Positions 1-11,444 of a stretch of 64,000 bases of DNA are shown here, one piece after another. Origin of the DNA: Agarophyton chilense (lineage: Eukaryota; Rhodophyta; Florideophyceae; Gracilariales; Gracilariaceae); contig JARGXX010000093.1 of the NCBI GenBank assembly GCA_030374765.1, forward strand, positions 124,001-188,000. Reading direction: 5' to 3'. Below the pieces are notes generated by a model. The model saw only the letters and a list, made by a program, of their open reading frames with translations, made no database searches and was not told the origin of the DNA. A program made the translations under genes and the position numbers. Numbering within the stretch: position 1 is the first letter of the stretch; each line of letters begins with the position of its first letter.

Positions 1-739
1 TTTCCTTCCCTTTTCCTCCCCTTCATTGGGCAATTCCCGCTCTTGCGGCTCGCACTGACACCTGTCGTGCTCGCCACTCTCGTGGGTTTCGCTTCCTCAG
101 AGGATACGCAAGCACCGCTTCGGCGGATATTCTCGGCTTCTTTCAGCCTCCCTGCGCCCGTCGCGACGGTTCGGCTCCGGCTTACACCCGGCATTGCGCG
201 CCGATCCCTGGAAGGGCTCTACCGCGCCGGTTTCCTCGTGAGAGGAAGATCCGGACGTCTTCGTAGGTTTTCCCCCCTTGGGGGCATTGTCCTACACTTT
301 AAGTCACATACAATGACTGCAAACGCCGCAGCAGCGAGCATGATAAGAGTGGCACGCGAGTGTCAGCAGTTAGAAGCGTTGCTCTTCATGTACGAGGCGC
401 AGTGCAACTTTGCGAATCTATAACCGACTACTCCACTGTCTGCCTCGTTGAAAACGGAGTCGCTGGAAATGAAACCATCTCTCCTCAGCAAGGAGCCAAC
501 CGGCGAAAAAGTGGCATCGACCAACGCGCTGCCTGCTTCTAAAGAGCTAAGGGGGTCCGGGCGGAGCCTGGCGGAGTCTCTGGCGGGGCCCCAGCGTGGT
601 GAGGGGCTCGTGCCCTCGAAGAATTTTCATTTCTGGACATGTACGTGTCGAAATTGTAGCTACTTGAGGGGGGCCGAAGATGGTCGAACGAGGGTGTGTG
701 CGGAGAGGGTTTGTGTTCGAAGCGCTTTATCGAAGTAAA
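1..739. other. No recognisable gene
   Basis: GC-rich stretch to the left of the Harbinger-like nuclease. A 126-codon frame at 43-423 begins with TTG rather than ATG and resembles no family I know. This could be the terminal or flanking part of the Harbinger-like element, but I see no inverted repeat to prove it. Confidence 0.4.
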
Positions 740-1378
740 CTACTCATCGCTGCTTTCAGCCCGTTCCAACTTCTCCTGGTATCGCACCATCGTCTGCAAG
801 GCGTAGAAACGTCTTCCGAAGCTCCACTTAGCTATTATCGCAGCCATAGTGAACGCTGTAAGGAACAGGCGTTTTTCGAACGGCCACCTCCCGAGGAAAA
901 TTCTATTCCGATTGCTTATATTCCCTATCTCCCACTCCTTTCCCATCCTTTTCTTCCTTCTGTCACGGTTTTGTGAGCCCCTGCTGTGCCACTTGGTGCT
1001 CTCGTTGGCCTTGAAGGGCACCACCCGGTCCCCGTCACAAGCGAAGCCCATTTCCGCCATACCGTGCTGCCCTTCAGAGAGGTATATGTCGCGATTTTCG
1101 TACAAATTAGAGTCTCCATAGAGCGTACGGTCGCTCTTTGCCCCCTTGCCCATAATCTCTAGACGAATAAAGCGGCCGAATAGGTCGCGATACACGAGAA
1201 GTGCAAAGACGTGTTTGCGCTTGAAACCGTCGTATGCGCGTTCTTGTTCATGGTCGTCGCCGGGCCTGAATATTTTTCCCTTTTTACCATCTACGAAAAA
1301 CACGCACTGCAGGAATCCGATTACGAGACCCTCCACCGCCATCCGTTCATCTTCATCGGGCCAAAGTTTGAAAGGGGG
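740..1378 (-). pseudogene. PIF/Harbinger-like DDE nuclease, C-terminal fragment
   Basis: This looks like the catalytic part of a HARBI1-type (DDE_Tnp_4) transposon nuclease, which cuts DNA at transposon ends. On the minus strand the frame runs from the LTR edge at 1378 to a stop at 740, about 212 codons. A first catalytic Asp lies in FFVDG (near 1290), followed by the family's Tyr-x-Gly-x-Lys-x-x-His stretch (YDGFKRKH). A second Asp lies in FACDGD and a Glu in the KEWEIGN segment, in the order and spacing of the family. The C-terminus (FLTAFTMAAIIAKW) fits the usual last helix. The N-terminal half is missing because element A's LTR begins at 1379. I did not find the missing half beyond that element. 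The partner Myb-like protein gene of Harbinger elements is not seen. It could instead be a related DDE nuclease group. Confidence 0.6.
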
Positions 1379-1823
1379 TGTAACGCAATGACGGGTGGGC
1401 CAGCGTACGGGTCTCGACCCGTGGTAGCGTGGTTGAGCGGGTCTTAAGGTTCGAATCCTTGACGGCGGCACTCCCAGAGTACTTGGTGCAATGGGCTGGC
1501 GTTTACTGCGTAGTCCTACAGGTTGGAGCTACGGAAACGATGGCTTGAAGACGAAAGGGTGTAACTAATATACCAAAAGGGGTTATTTAGTATCCTAACG
1601 GTGCCTACCTTACTCGAAGGGAAAAGCGTCACTCGAGCCAAGTAAATAGTACTGGCGAGGCGCTGGGATCTCCTTGGCACTGTAATGCTAATCTATTACA
1701 CTAAAAAAAAATAATAATAATCTAAATCAGTCCAGCTGAGGTCGGTCAGTTCACGCGGCATATGTCAGTTCCCTCAGGGCCCGGCGGCTTACAATGCTCA
1801 ACCGTTATCGTTTCTCCTTCCCA
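1379..1823 (-). repeat. 3' LTR of element A
   Basis: On the plus strand it starts TGTAACGC and ends TTCCCA. It aligns along its length with 10998-11444. In the element's own orientation it starts TGGGAAGG and ends CGTTACA, the TG...CA form expected of LTRs. It contains an A-rich stretch near 1700-1725. Confidence 0.85.
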
Positions 1824-1837
1824 TATCTCCCTCCTTA
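1824..1837 (-). promoter_or_regulatory. Polypurine tract of element A
   Basis: Read on the minus strand this is TAAGGAGGGAGATA, directly upstream of the 3' LTR, where plus-strand DNA synthesis is primed in LTR elements. A near-identical tract abuts the LTR of element E at 49343-49356. Confidence 0.7.
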
Positions 1838-2259
1838 GAATTCGACTGTCACGGCGAAGTCCAGATGGCCTCATGATAGACCCAGGGGACGCGAGCACTT
1901 CGTTGCTTCCGATACCATAGGGCGCAACAGGACGTCTCGTCGTCATCGCCTGCGGGGATGCAGGGAAGCGTGAGCTGACCATTGGCGCCGAAGGGCAATT
2001 AATTTGCCTAAGGACTGAAACTCCCACGCGCCGTGAGCGCTGGCCATAGGTGCATCGCCGGCGCATTCCTCGCGTTGCGTTTCCGAGACCGTCCATTGGC
2101 TTCTTCTCCTCTGACGGTCATTGGGGCCTTCCTCAGTCTTCTTTCTTCCTTTATCGACCCACCGCGCTTCGTCCGCCGTGGTTCACGCCTGTTAGTTCAC
2201 TCAGGTCAGTTCCGTCACTCGTCTTCCCCTCGTGGTACTTTTCCATTGGTCGCGCGCGA

Positions 2260-4340
2260 TGCCGAACTCGCCTTTTAAGCCCGTCGGATATTCCGTTCTC
2301 CCTCCGGACTTTTTCGCTTCCGTCGGTCGTCCTATTCACTTCCCGGCGGATCAGCCGGTGGGCAGCGGCACCATGGCTTCGAACAACAAAGCGGGGAGCT
2401 CCTCGGGATACCAAGTGGCTTACGATAGTTCCGGGGACTGCTATGATCATACCATCGGACGGAATCCGCGGGCAGTGCGTCATGCCATTCTTCCGTCTTC
2501 TGTGGAAGAATATCAGCGGTTTGGTCATATGTATCTCGACGCCCGAAGGTTTGCCAAGATATCCGATTTCCGGAGGGGAAGCAAGAACGTGCGCAGCGTC
2601 TCGTGGCATTACCGATAGTTGCATTGTCCTGTGGATCGGCGTTGGGCGACGCAATGTGGAACCCTCATCCAAGCGGACATGCTATACGCCCGCTGCTAGG
2701 AGGAAGCGGAATACCAGTTCAGGGTGACCAAAACCCTTTCGGACCTATACACGGACTTCATCTCGCCTCATGTGCGATTTCCTCCCGCGGGTCACAACCT
2801 CTTGGCTCTTATGTGCTTCCGGCCGCCGTATGACCGCCTGTTTTGGATGTCCAACTGGTTCTATTGGAACGAGATGCACAAGCCCGATAGTCGTTTGCGT
2901 CAATCCCTGGGGTTCTTCTTTTGTTGGAACCAGGTGAAGTTCTACGACATGAGCGCGGACAAACGTCCTCCGTAACATTTTTCGCTTCCCCACGAGGATG
3001 AAAACCAATGGGCCATGTATTGGCGTGTCTCGCCGCTCCTTATGGTTCCCACGCCGTCTGTGGTGGCTTACCACTCGTCTCAACTCATGGCAGATGACAC
3101 TGACCGAAGATCGTGGCTGTCCTGGCAGCTACTCTTCGTTGAGTTCGGCGTGATGTCCCTTATGGCCTTTCTGGATACCGCGAAATACGGAATCCGTGGT
3201 AATGTCCGTTCGCAGGATTGGAGGGTATGGTACGACGAAAACTTACCCGGTACTCGAGGTCGCCTAATTCCGCTCTCCGACACCATGATCCTCTTCCTAT
3301 GGAACCTGGGCATCCAGAATATCGTCCATGGGACCCAGTTCGACGTCGAGGAGACCAAGGCCCTTTTGGATCATGTCCGACAGGTGGAGTGGGGCAAGAC
3401 TCCCGTGTTCCTTTGGTATGACCATGATACCGACTAATTCACGCCGATTCCGCCACATCTGCACGGTCGGGACGACGCTCGTGCCTATCCCGCCAAGCCT
3501 TTGAAGAATCAACCATCGTATATCCCTAGGCGTCATGTGCCCGTCTATTATCCGAAGGCCACTGGTTTCGATCCCCTGTGCTTCGAGCCTGATGTGGAAG
3601 CCACGCCATTGGTTCCTGCTGGTATGTCCGATGTAGAATCCTTCTGTGAAGATCCCTTCGTCCCACCCGTAGAGGGCGTTAATTTTCCGATCGAGTCCGC
3701 TGTTGTGTTTCCGACCGCTTCCCCTCCTATAGCTCCTCCGGGCGCTGCTCCTCAGGATTAGCTTTCTTATGAGCCGCCCGTCGCCCAGGTGGACATCCCT
3801 CCTGGCGAGGTTGCTGTCGAGGGCGGAAGTTCTGTAGGAGATGGGCTGTCTAAAAAGTCCACTGAGGGCGTTGACATCGCTCCGTCTTCTCCGTTGCTAC
3901 ACTTTCCCGCTTCGGTCACGGCTGCGGCTTCAGATCTCCGTCATGTCTGCCGTACCGTCGTCATTACGGCCTCGATGTACATTGCGACCGTCCAGAGGGA
4001 AGCTTGCTCCTGGGTGCGTGGCTCAGCGCGCTACGCCGCGGTTGTCCAACATGGTCCGGATCTAAAGAACGCTATGGTCAATCTCCTGCAGCAGAATGCC
4101 CAATTGATTTCTAAGAGGGTTACTACCCACTTGGATTCCCGATATGGTCCAAATATGAGTGACCGGGAGGCTTCCGATGGTGACAATAGTTCCTCAGGTG
4201 AATCTTCGCCGAAGAAGCGTGCTCGGCTCGCTGGGGCCGGTTCAGGTGGTCCAGTTGGCTCTTCGTGTGACCCTAGTCCCGGTTTCGCTCCTGCAGGTTC
4301 CAATGAGGACGACGGAGTTACTCCTGCGCCGCCCCAGTGA
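2260..4340 (+). pseudogene. Opposite-strand gene of element A (aORF family)
   Basis: A protein-coding region on the strand opposite to gag-pol, lying between the end of pol and the 3' LTR. It is broken in about three places. Translated segments match the opposite-strand protein of element C. Both have a KYGI/RYGI motif and, further on, NIVHGTQF versus NIVEGTNY, followed by a helix ending in a Trp. Several Trp/Tyr-rich helical stretches lie upstream. The C-terminal third is Pro/Ser-rich with a predicted helical segment and a basic PKKRARL patch that could be a nuclear localisation signal. I recognise no known domain. Plant Tat-lineage gypsy elements (Grande, Retand, RIRE2) are known to carry antisense ORFs in the same place. 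Homology to those is not shown here. Confidence 0.65.
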
Positions 4341-4716
4341 GTCCGGTTGGTGTTCGAAGCGCTTCCGCGAACCTTGAGGTTATGGTGAGGGCAGTTATAC
4401 CTTTGCTAATTAGTGAAATAAATCAATGCTTGTGCTTTCCCAAGGTCGTTCTTTTATCTCAAACGTGCGTGCCCCGGGACGGCGTCCAACCTTGAGAGCG
4501 TCTCAGGTTTTCTTCAGGTGTGTAGCCGAAGGACTGACCTTGTTCGCTGATGCGGAAGCTATGACGAACAGTCGTGCCTCGGCGAACCGCCGTGTCAGGA
4601 GTCGGTTTGGGAGGCGTTTTGGGGTTATTCGGACCAAAGGTTGCCTCCTCCTGAAGGCTACGCTCCGTGCGGCCGATTCTGCGCCAATAGCGGGCGATAA
4701 AATTAGCCGGAATGGT

Positions 4717-7700
4717 TTAAGGCTCTTGCCAAGTGTTTTTTTGAGGTGTGTAGCCGAACCAACGCACGCGGTAGCGCATAGTTTCATCTTCTCCCCGACC
4801 AGAAGAGATGCGCTCAATCACATATTCAGGTGGGTATTCATTCTCCGGCAGGAGAGTGTGGTCCAGAGGGTCGAATTCATCTGAGTCGGTTGGGACGGAT
4901 GGGTGGTCGTTATTGGTATTGACCATCGGGTCCATGGGGCTAGCCGAGTCTGCGGGAACTGCTTTAGGGGGGGTGGAGAATTGAGAGTCGACCTGAGGTC
5001 GTAGTGATTCCGTTGGGCCAGGGGATTGGGAGTTTGGTGATTCGGGGGAGCTGGGATCTCGGGTCACCCGGTCAATCGATACGGTGTCCTGTAGGCCGTC
5101 AATAAGTAACGTAATAGTGTGTTGATTGGTCCTAAGGACTTTGTATGGTCTCGTAGAGCTGGATAACAGCTTCTGCATAGTGTCCTCGAGGTCTTCACTG
5201 TCCTTCGGTGGCCGGTCCAGGTAAACGAGTTCTCCTTTCCCAAAGGTCGGTGTGTTCCAAATGGCCTTGTCGAAATTGAGTTTGTACCGCCGTTGGGATT
5301 TCGTTAGTACAGCTCTGGCCGATTAGATAATGCGGACGATGAGTCGGCGTGAGTAGCGCTTCGCCGGGGTAGAGGTCATTCTTTCGTTTATGTACTGGGG
5401 TATGATAGATTCCTGGAGGTCCACAGCTATCGCCGGCGGCGCTCTCGTTAGCGTTAAGTCGGAAGGCGTTGTCCCGATGGAAGCGCGCACCGGCGTGTTG
5501 TAGGCATAAACCAGTGGCTCGACGTAGTCGTCCCAGTTCAATTGGTGCTCCGATACGTATTGTGCCAATCGGTCCAGAATTGTGCAGTTGAAGCGTTTGG
5601 CTTGTCCACTGGTTTGCGGGTGGTACGGCGCGGTGGTCACATGTTTTATACCTAAGGTAGCACAAACGTGTGCGAAGAATTTGGATACAAACTGGCTGCC
5701 GTTATCCGTAAGGAGGTAGAATGGCATGCTATATGGATATACCCAGTGGGACAAGAAGGCCGTGGCGACATCCGTGGCTGTTGTCTTCTCTAAGGGTAGG
5801 GCTCGGGTAAGCTTGGTAAACCTATCGGTTATGACCAAGACAAAAAGTTTTCCATGGGACGACATAGGCAAAGGCCCAAGTATATCCATTGCGACAAATT
5901 CCACTGGACCTGCGGTGGGGAAGGGCTTCAGTTTGGCCTGCTGGTTGGCGCGAGACCCTCGGATCTGTGCGCACGATGCACAGTTCCGTGCGGTTTGCCA
6001 GAGGTCCTGCGCCATTAGTGGCCAGTAGAAGAACTTCATTAGGGTCTGGTACATTCGTCGGCCTCCAGGATGGCCAGCCAAGCGGGGCAAATGGGCGAGG
6101 TATAGGAATCGCGCCTTTAGCGAAGTTAGTATTACCCATTGGAGTGCGCCATCCAGCGTGAGCGGCGACATAGTAGTCCAATTCGGTCATAGTCGAACAG
6201 GCATCCTGGGGTTCCTACCAATTGGTCTATTTCCTTGCAGTATTCGTCTTTGACCTGCGCCTGTAGGAGTTCCTCAATAGTTATAGGGAGGAGCTCTTTT
6301 GCTCCGGGCTTATCGCATTAACCTGAGGTCGTGCCGAATTGGGCGGTACTGTCTCCCAGTCCTATAGGTATACTTCGTTCTTCTTTACCTCAGGGTGCTC
6401 CGATTGCATCTTACACATAAGGTCATCTGTTTCCGTGTAGTCTTCAGGTCCGTCATCTGTAAAGGGGGGGGGGAATTAGGTCGTCCAATGAGGTGTCATC
6501 AGTTGCGTCGGTAATGATTCGCGATAGGTTATCTGCTGCCTGGTGCTTGATGCCTGGCCTATAGGTTATCTCGTATTCACATTCTGACAGCTTGAGGCGC
6601 CACCTAGCGAGGCGACCCGATGCATCGGTCATATTGAGTAACCAGCGGAGTAAGTCGTAGTCTGTCCTAATAGTAAACCTAGTTCCCTTGAGGTACGGAC
6701 GGAGTATTAATACGGACCATACGATGGCTAAACATTCCTTTTCGGTCGTACTGTGGTTTCGCTCCGCGCTGGTGAGCGTTCTACTCCAGTAGCCAATAGT
6801 TCGATAATCCTTGGGTGACTCCTGTTCCTGTAGCAGTGCACAACCCACTTGGACATCAGAGGCATCTGTCTCCAGAACGCAAGGCCTATTGGGCTTTGGT
6901 AAGGCCAATATGGCTGGGTTCAGCAATTTGTCCTTTACGGTCTGAAATACTTGGTACTGGTGTCCGTAAGGGCTTCGAACTCCAAAGGTGTTCCCTTCTT
7001 CAGCATCGCGTTGAGAGGGGCCGAGATCTTGGCAAACCCTTGGACGAACCGTCGGTAAACGTTGCACAAGCCCACGAAGGATCATAGTTCCGTGTGGGTC
7101 CCAGGAGGCTTAGCCCGGCGAATCGCATTCGTTTTCCGTTTGGCCACTTTTAGCTTTCCTGGGAGGACGACGTGACCGAGGTAGTCTACTGAAGTCTGGA
7201 AGAAAGCGCATTTGCAGAGCTTCAGTGTTACTCCAGCGTCCTGTAGGATTGTAAGCACCTTCTTCACGTGGCGAAAGTGTTCCTTTACGGTACGTGAGAA
7301 GACTATAACGTCATCCAAATAGACCAGGGCGAACTTCCATTTGACTCTGGACAGTATAATGTCCATTACCTGTTGGAACGTGGCTGGTGCATTCTTCCAA
7401 CCAAAGGGCATGCGAGTAAATCTGAACAGACCTTCATGGGTAGTAAAGGTTGTCAGCGCTCTCGCGTCTTTGGCCAAAGGGATTTGTCAATATCCCGAGT
7501 TAGCGTCCAGTGTGTTAAATACGACCGCTTCGCCTAAAGAATCCAGACAGTCGTCCATGCGGGGTATCGGGTATGATTCCCTCTTGATAACTGCGTTCAG
7601 CTTCCTGTAGTCGACACAGAACCTGACAAAGCCATCTTTCTCCGCCACAAGAACAAGGGGACTTGCCCATTCGGATTGGTTTAGAAGCGCCGGCTCTATG

Positions 7701-8732
7701 ATTTGAGCTTTGCGCATCTTGTGCATCTGGTCGGCGACAATTTCTCTACCTTTAAGGCCGGTACGGTATGGGTGTGGGAACTGTGGTCTAACATCATCCT
7801 GAATGTCAATGCGGTGTGTAGTGGCTCTGATTGTGCCCAATCTACCTGACAACATGGCATGGAATTCCCTGAGGAAATCAAGTACCTGGGGCCTATAGGA
7901 TTCCAATTATTCGCCGATGGCGACCGTCCCCTCCCAAGAGTCGACGTCCTCGTCGGGAGTTGGCGTTGCAAGGATATCCATTTGGGCTTCCATAATGACC
8001 ACGGGCGCAGGTAGAGTGATACCAATCACTGTATATTTAGGTAACCGCACCGGTTCATCTCGGAAGTTTCTGATTGTGACCGAAAAGGACCTGTTGGGGT
8101 GGATGTCCATTACTCCATTGGCCATCAAGGAAGGTGCTTCATAACCGTTTTCGGGTGGTTCTGAATCTTTACGAGACCTGAGAATGGGGAATGGATCGAT
8201 ACAGCGATTTGGGTCATCAGGGGTATCGTTATGGCCTTTTGAGAGGAGAACCTTTTTGGACTTCGTGTTCTCGGAGACAACCGACCATTTGCGGTTAGAT
8301 TCTGGCCCTGGGGCGGAACCATTTATGGAGATGGAAGGTGCGCGGTAGAACGCGACTTTCCTAAGGACTTTATAAAATGGCCTTAAGGTATCGATCGATA
8401 AAGGATGTCCCTAGGATTGCCTCAGCGCCCAAGTTAGGACATACAGGGAACCACTTGCCGCTTTTGAATTGTCCTACCTAGAGGTAAAGTGGTACTATCT
8501 CTTTAATGTCCATTGGTCTACGTGATGCATCAGTAATCCTCGGGGTCTTTCTTGCCTGAACGAAATCGTGCCACCCCAGTGGGAGCTGCTTAGGATGGAC
8601 CAAGTTTTGGCCAGCACATGTGTCTAATACAGCTGTGGTCACTCGGGAGTTGTTGGAACGAAGTCCCACGGTTACTCGAACTTTATAGTTCTCTTTCCTG
8701 AGGATACAGACGGGGTCGTCACTGTGTTCCAA
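4717..8732 (-). pseudogene. pol of element A: protease, RT, RNase H, integrase, chromodomain
   Basis: Minus-strand polyprotein region, broken. In coding order: an aspartic protease around 8480-8730 with an unusual L-D-T-C-A-G active-site motif; reverse transcriptase around 7080-7900 with the VYLDD catalytic box and LGHVV; RNase H around 6450-6900 starting at ETDASDVQVG; integrase around 5320-6170 with the zinc-binding GHPGG/CASC region and the EFVAMDILGP catalytic start; and a chromodomain around 4720-4900 (YVIERI ... RWFGY). The chromodomain is expected to direct integration to marked chromatin. It converges with the opposite-strand gene, leaving about 0.4 kb between them. Confidence 0.85.
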
Positions 8733-9009
8733 TTGGGGCTCATTCTGAGTGGTCCATTGTGGGTGGTTCGTATTGGGAGGTCAGGAGCTCTTTGGCTCAT
8801 GACCGTCCAATTGGTTGAGGCAGGGGCTTAAAGACGGATTATTTGCCTCGAGTCGTCCCTCTAGGAGTTTTCCGATGAGGTTTCCGTTTTTTCCTAAGGA
8901 TAGGATTCTTCCACGGGGTCGTCCTTAGGATCTACAATGGAGTGGACCTGTGGGGCTTTGATCGGAGTATCCGGAGGCGTGGCATAGCGTGAGCTTCCAG
9001 AGGTCTCTG

Positions 9010-10873
9010 TGGGTCATTTCTGTACCCTGTTATACATTCCTTCGGATCTCCGCACCCGGTAGTTCTCTTCCCGTAGGGCTAGGAGGTTTTTTCGTGCATA
9101 ACCTGGCAGATACCCCGTACATTCACATGGTTGGGTAACGGAAAGGCAGAGGAAGCAAGCCCTTAGGAAGCAAACAAAAACGTCCTTGAGAGGCGGAAAG
9201 GGAGAATACTTGGGTTTGGGTGGTCCAGTGGTCGCTGTAGTTCCATGGGAGCTAAATGATGGGGGTCCGGACGGAGGAGCACTGAAACTGACCGCGAGGA
9301 CGTCTCCCGAATCGGTGTAATGGAGTGAAGCATCCATGTCCGACTCCGTGGAGCTAACCAAATGGGCTTGGTTGGGTTTACGGTCCTTCGGAGAACACCT
9401 TTCCACATCGGTAAGCCATCTTCCATAGGTCGTCTTCGGAAGCCGAATCGATCATGTTGGAGCTCTGCTTAAAGGAGACGACTTCTTGGTGGGCATCCAT
9501 TATAACGTCATCCGTGGCGTAAGTTTCAAAGAGGTAATGAACAACCTTGGGGTATGACCTGAGGAGCTCATGGTCTTGATTATCCACGAGGTCAGTTTTA
9601 TCAGATATCTTCGAAACCACTCGGTCACGCGCCTGTCCTGTAAGGAAGAATTGGAAAAGGTACAGAGCTGCGCCTTCGTGGACCCCATTCTGATCGCAGG
9701 CCGTACGGAACAAAGTGAAAAACATAAGGACAGCGATGGGATCAGAACCCGAGAACTTGTCCGTAATGGTTAGTTGTATTAGTTTGGCCCATTTGGCGAC
9801 TCTGCGAGGCACCGAACCAGAATATTTCGCGGACCTGTCGGCGATCCAGTAATTCAGGTAGTATAGAACCTTAAGGAAAAGATTGTTGGTTGTTGTCAGT
9901 GGTCTGAGGCCTCGAACGACAGCCTCATCTACTTCCGAGTCGGTCGTTTCGGTCGAGGCCGACTCGGAATCACTCGTGTCCGAATGGTCTCTTCTTTTGC
10001 TTGTTCTTTTCTTCTTTTCCTGCGGTTACTTTTTTTCTTTCCAGCGGAGTAGGGACCTAAAGGATCGATCTCTCTATCAGATCCGATGGAGCCCTGAGGT
10101 CGCTATACCTCATAGAATCCGTTGGGTGGGGCAAGCGGTCTCTCTACTAGACGGGGAGCTTCTCTCCTGCTCCTCGCTTGTTCCACCCTTGGATTTTCCT
10201 GATGGGCAACTTGTCTCTCATCTAGACGCGAAGCTTCTTTTCTGCTCCTAGATTGTCCCACCATGGGATTTTTTTGATGGTATTCCCCCGCCGCTCCTGG
10301 GGGTTCGGTAGGGGGTTGCCATATGGAGACCGGATGGTTAATTTGTGGTTAAATGGTCCTAGGAACCAAATTGCCTGCCTGGTGGGTGACACCTCCTCGA
10401 ACGGCCTGTAGGAGGGAGTCTATGAATAAGTTAGACTCCAATACCTTAGGGACGATTCGCGCGATGAGGTAATTCGTATGGTCAGCGATCGCCGTAGCGA
10501 GTCGCACGTCCATATTGAAATCCCGATGGGTTGAGCAGAGCTCACGGAGACGGGGCCAGAGAAGGTCAGCAATGCCTGCGGGAAGGTTTTCTAGATTTTC
10601 TTCGGTCTGGGGGGTTTCTCCTTGAGGTGTCTCTGGCCTTGAGGTGGCTTTGGTGAGTCGTTCTCGTAAACGCGCTGCCACCGTGGGTTCTCGGCGAATT
10701 CTTTCATGGTTATCCAGTGGGGTCAGTACTTCTTGCTGCTGACTCCTTGTGCCCCTGCTGTCGCTAGCGGTATCAACCTGAGGGTCAGGCGACATCACAG
10801 GCGTTGTTTTTGCACATAGTCCTGCCGTAGGAGTCTTATGTTCGGGTCGGTTGGGTGTGTTTTGTGCATCCAT
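9010..10873 (-). pseudogene. gag of element A
   Basis: Broken capsid-precursor region upstream of pol. The segment near 9380-9810 has the fold-typical Ty3/gypsy capsid pattern (LMFFTLFRTACDQNG ... LYLFQFFLTG). A Cys-rich stretch near 9110-9180 may be the nucleic-acid-binding knuckle. The region starting near 10873 is Thr/Arg/Pro-rich with a helical C-terminal half and probably represents the gag N-terminus. Confidence 0.65.
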
Positions 10874-10997
10874 AATGGCGGTTGCATCTGTACTTCTGGT
10901 CTGTTGGGTAATTAAACCAAAGGTTAGAATCCAGATAATTCTTCGTTCCAGTGGTCCGTTTAATTATTCCAAAGGTTTCTAAGTCGGGAGACTAAAA

Positions 10998-11444
10998 TGT
11001 AACGCAATGACGGATTAAGTCAGCGTATGGGTCTCAACCGGTGGTAGCGTGGTAGAGCGGGTTCTAAGGTTCCATTCCTTGACGGCGGCACTCCCAGAGT
11101 ACTTGGTGCAATGGGTTGGCGTTTACTGCGTAGTCTTACAGGTAGGAGCTACGGAAACGATGGCTTGAAGACCAAAGGGTGGAACGAATACTCCAAAGGG
11201 GGTTATTTAGCATCCTAACGTTGCCTACAGTACTCTAAGGGAGAAGCGTCACTCGAGCCAAGTAAATAGTAATGGCGAGGCGCTGAAATCTCCCTGGCAC
11301 TGTAGTGTTAATCTATTACACTAAATAAATTAAAATAATAATCTACATGAGTCCACCTGAGCTCGACCCGTACACGTGTCACCTGCAAGATCCATCAGGG
11401 CCGGGCGGCTTTCCGGGCTCAACCGTTATTATCGCTCCTTCACA
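10998..11444 (-). repeat. 5' LTR of element A
   Basis: It starts TGTAACGC and ends TTCACA on the plus strand and pairs with 1379-1823. In the element's orientation it would hold the promoter for gag-pol. I cannot identify a clear tRNA primer-binding site just inside it. Confidence 0.85.

Larger units (their letters stand above)
1379..11444 (-). mobile_element. Ty3/gypsy chromodomain LTR element A (broken)
   Basis: About 10 kb retroelement fossil read on the minus strand. Its order is 5' LTR (10998-11444), gag, protease, reverse transcriptase, RNase H, integrase, chromodomain, then an extra gene on the opposite strand, a polypurine tract and the 3' LTR (1379-1823). The chromodomain after integrase places it with the chromovirus branch of Ty3/gypsy. 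Coding regions carry roughly a dozen breaks. The two LTRs differ at about one position in ten by eye, which suggests an old insertion. The 5 bases flanking each end do not match, so the flanks may have been rearranged. Confidence 0.85.

Noticed and set aside
1405-1475. tRNA-like stretch with GGTTCGAATCC in element A's LTR
   Set aside because: The B-box-like motif is changed in the partner LTR (about 11068-11080), and no cloverleaf can be drawn around it. Probably chance.
5726-6028. Plus-strand frames across element A pol
   Set aside because: Shadows of the minus-strand integrase region.
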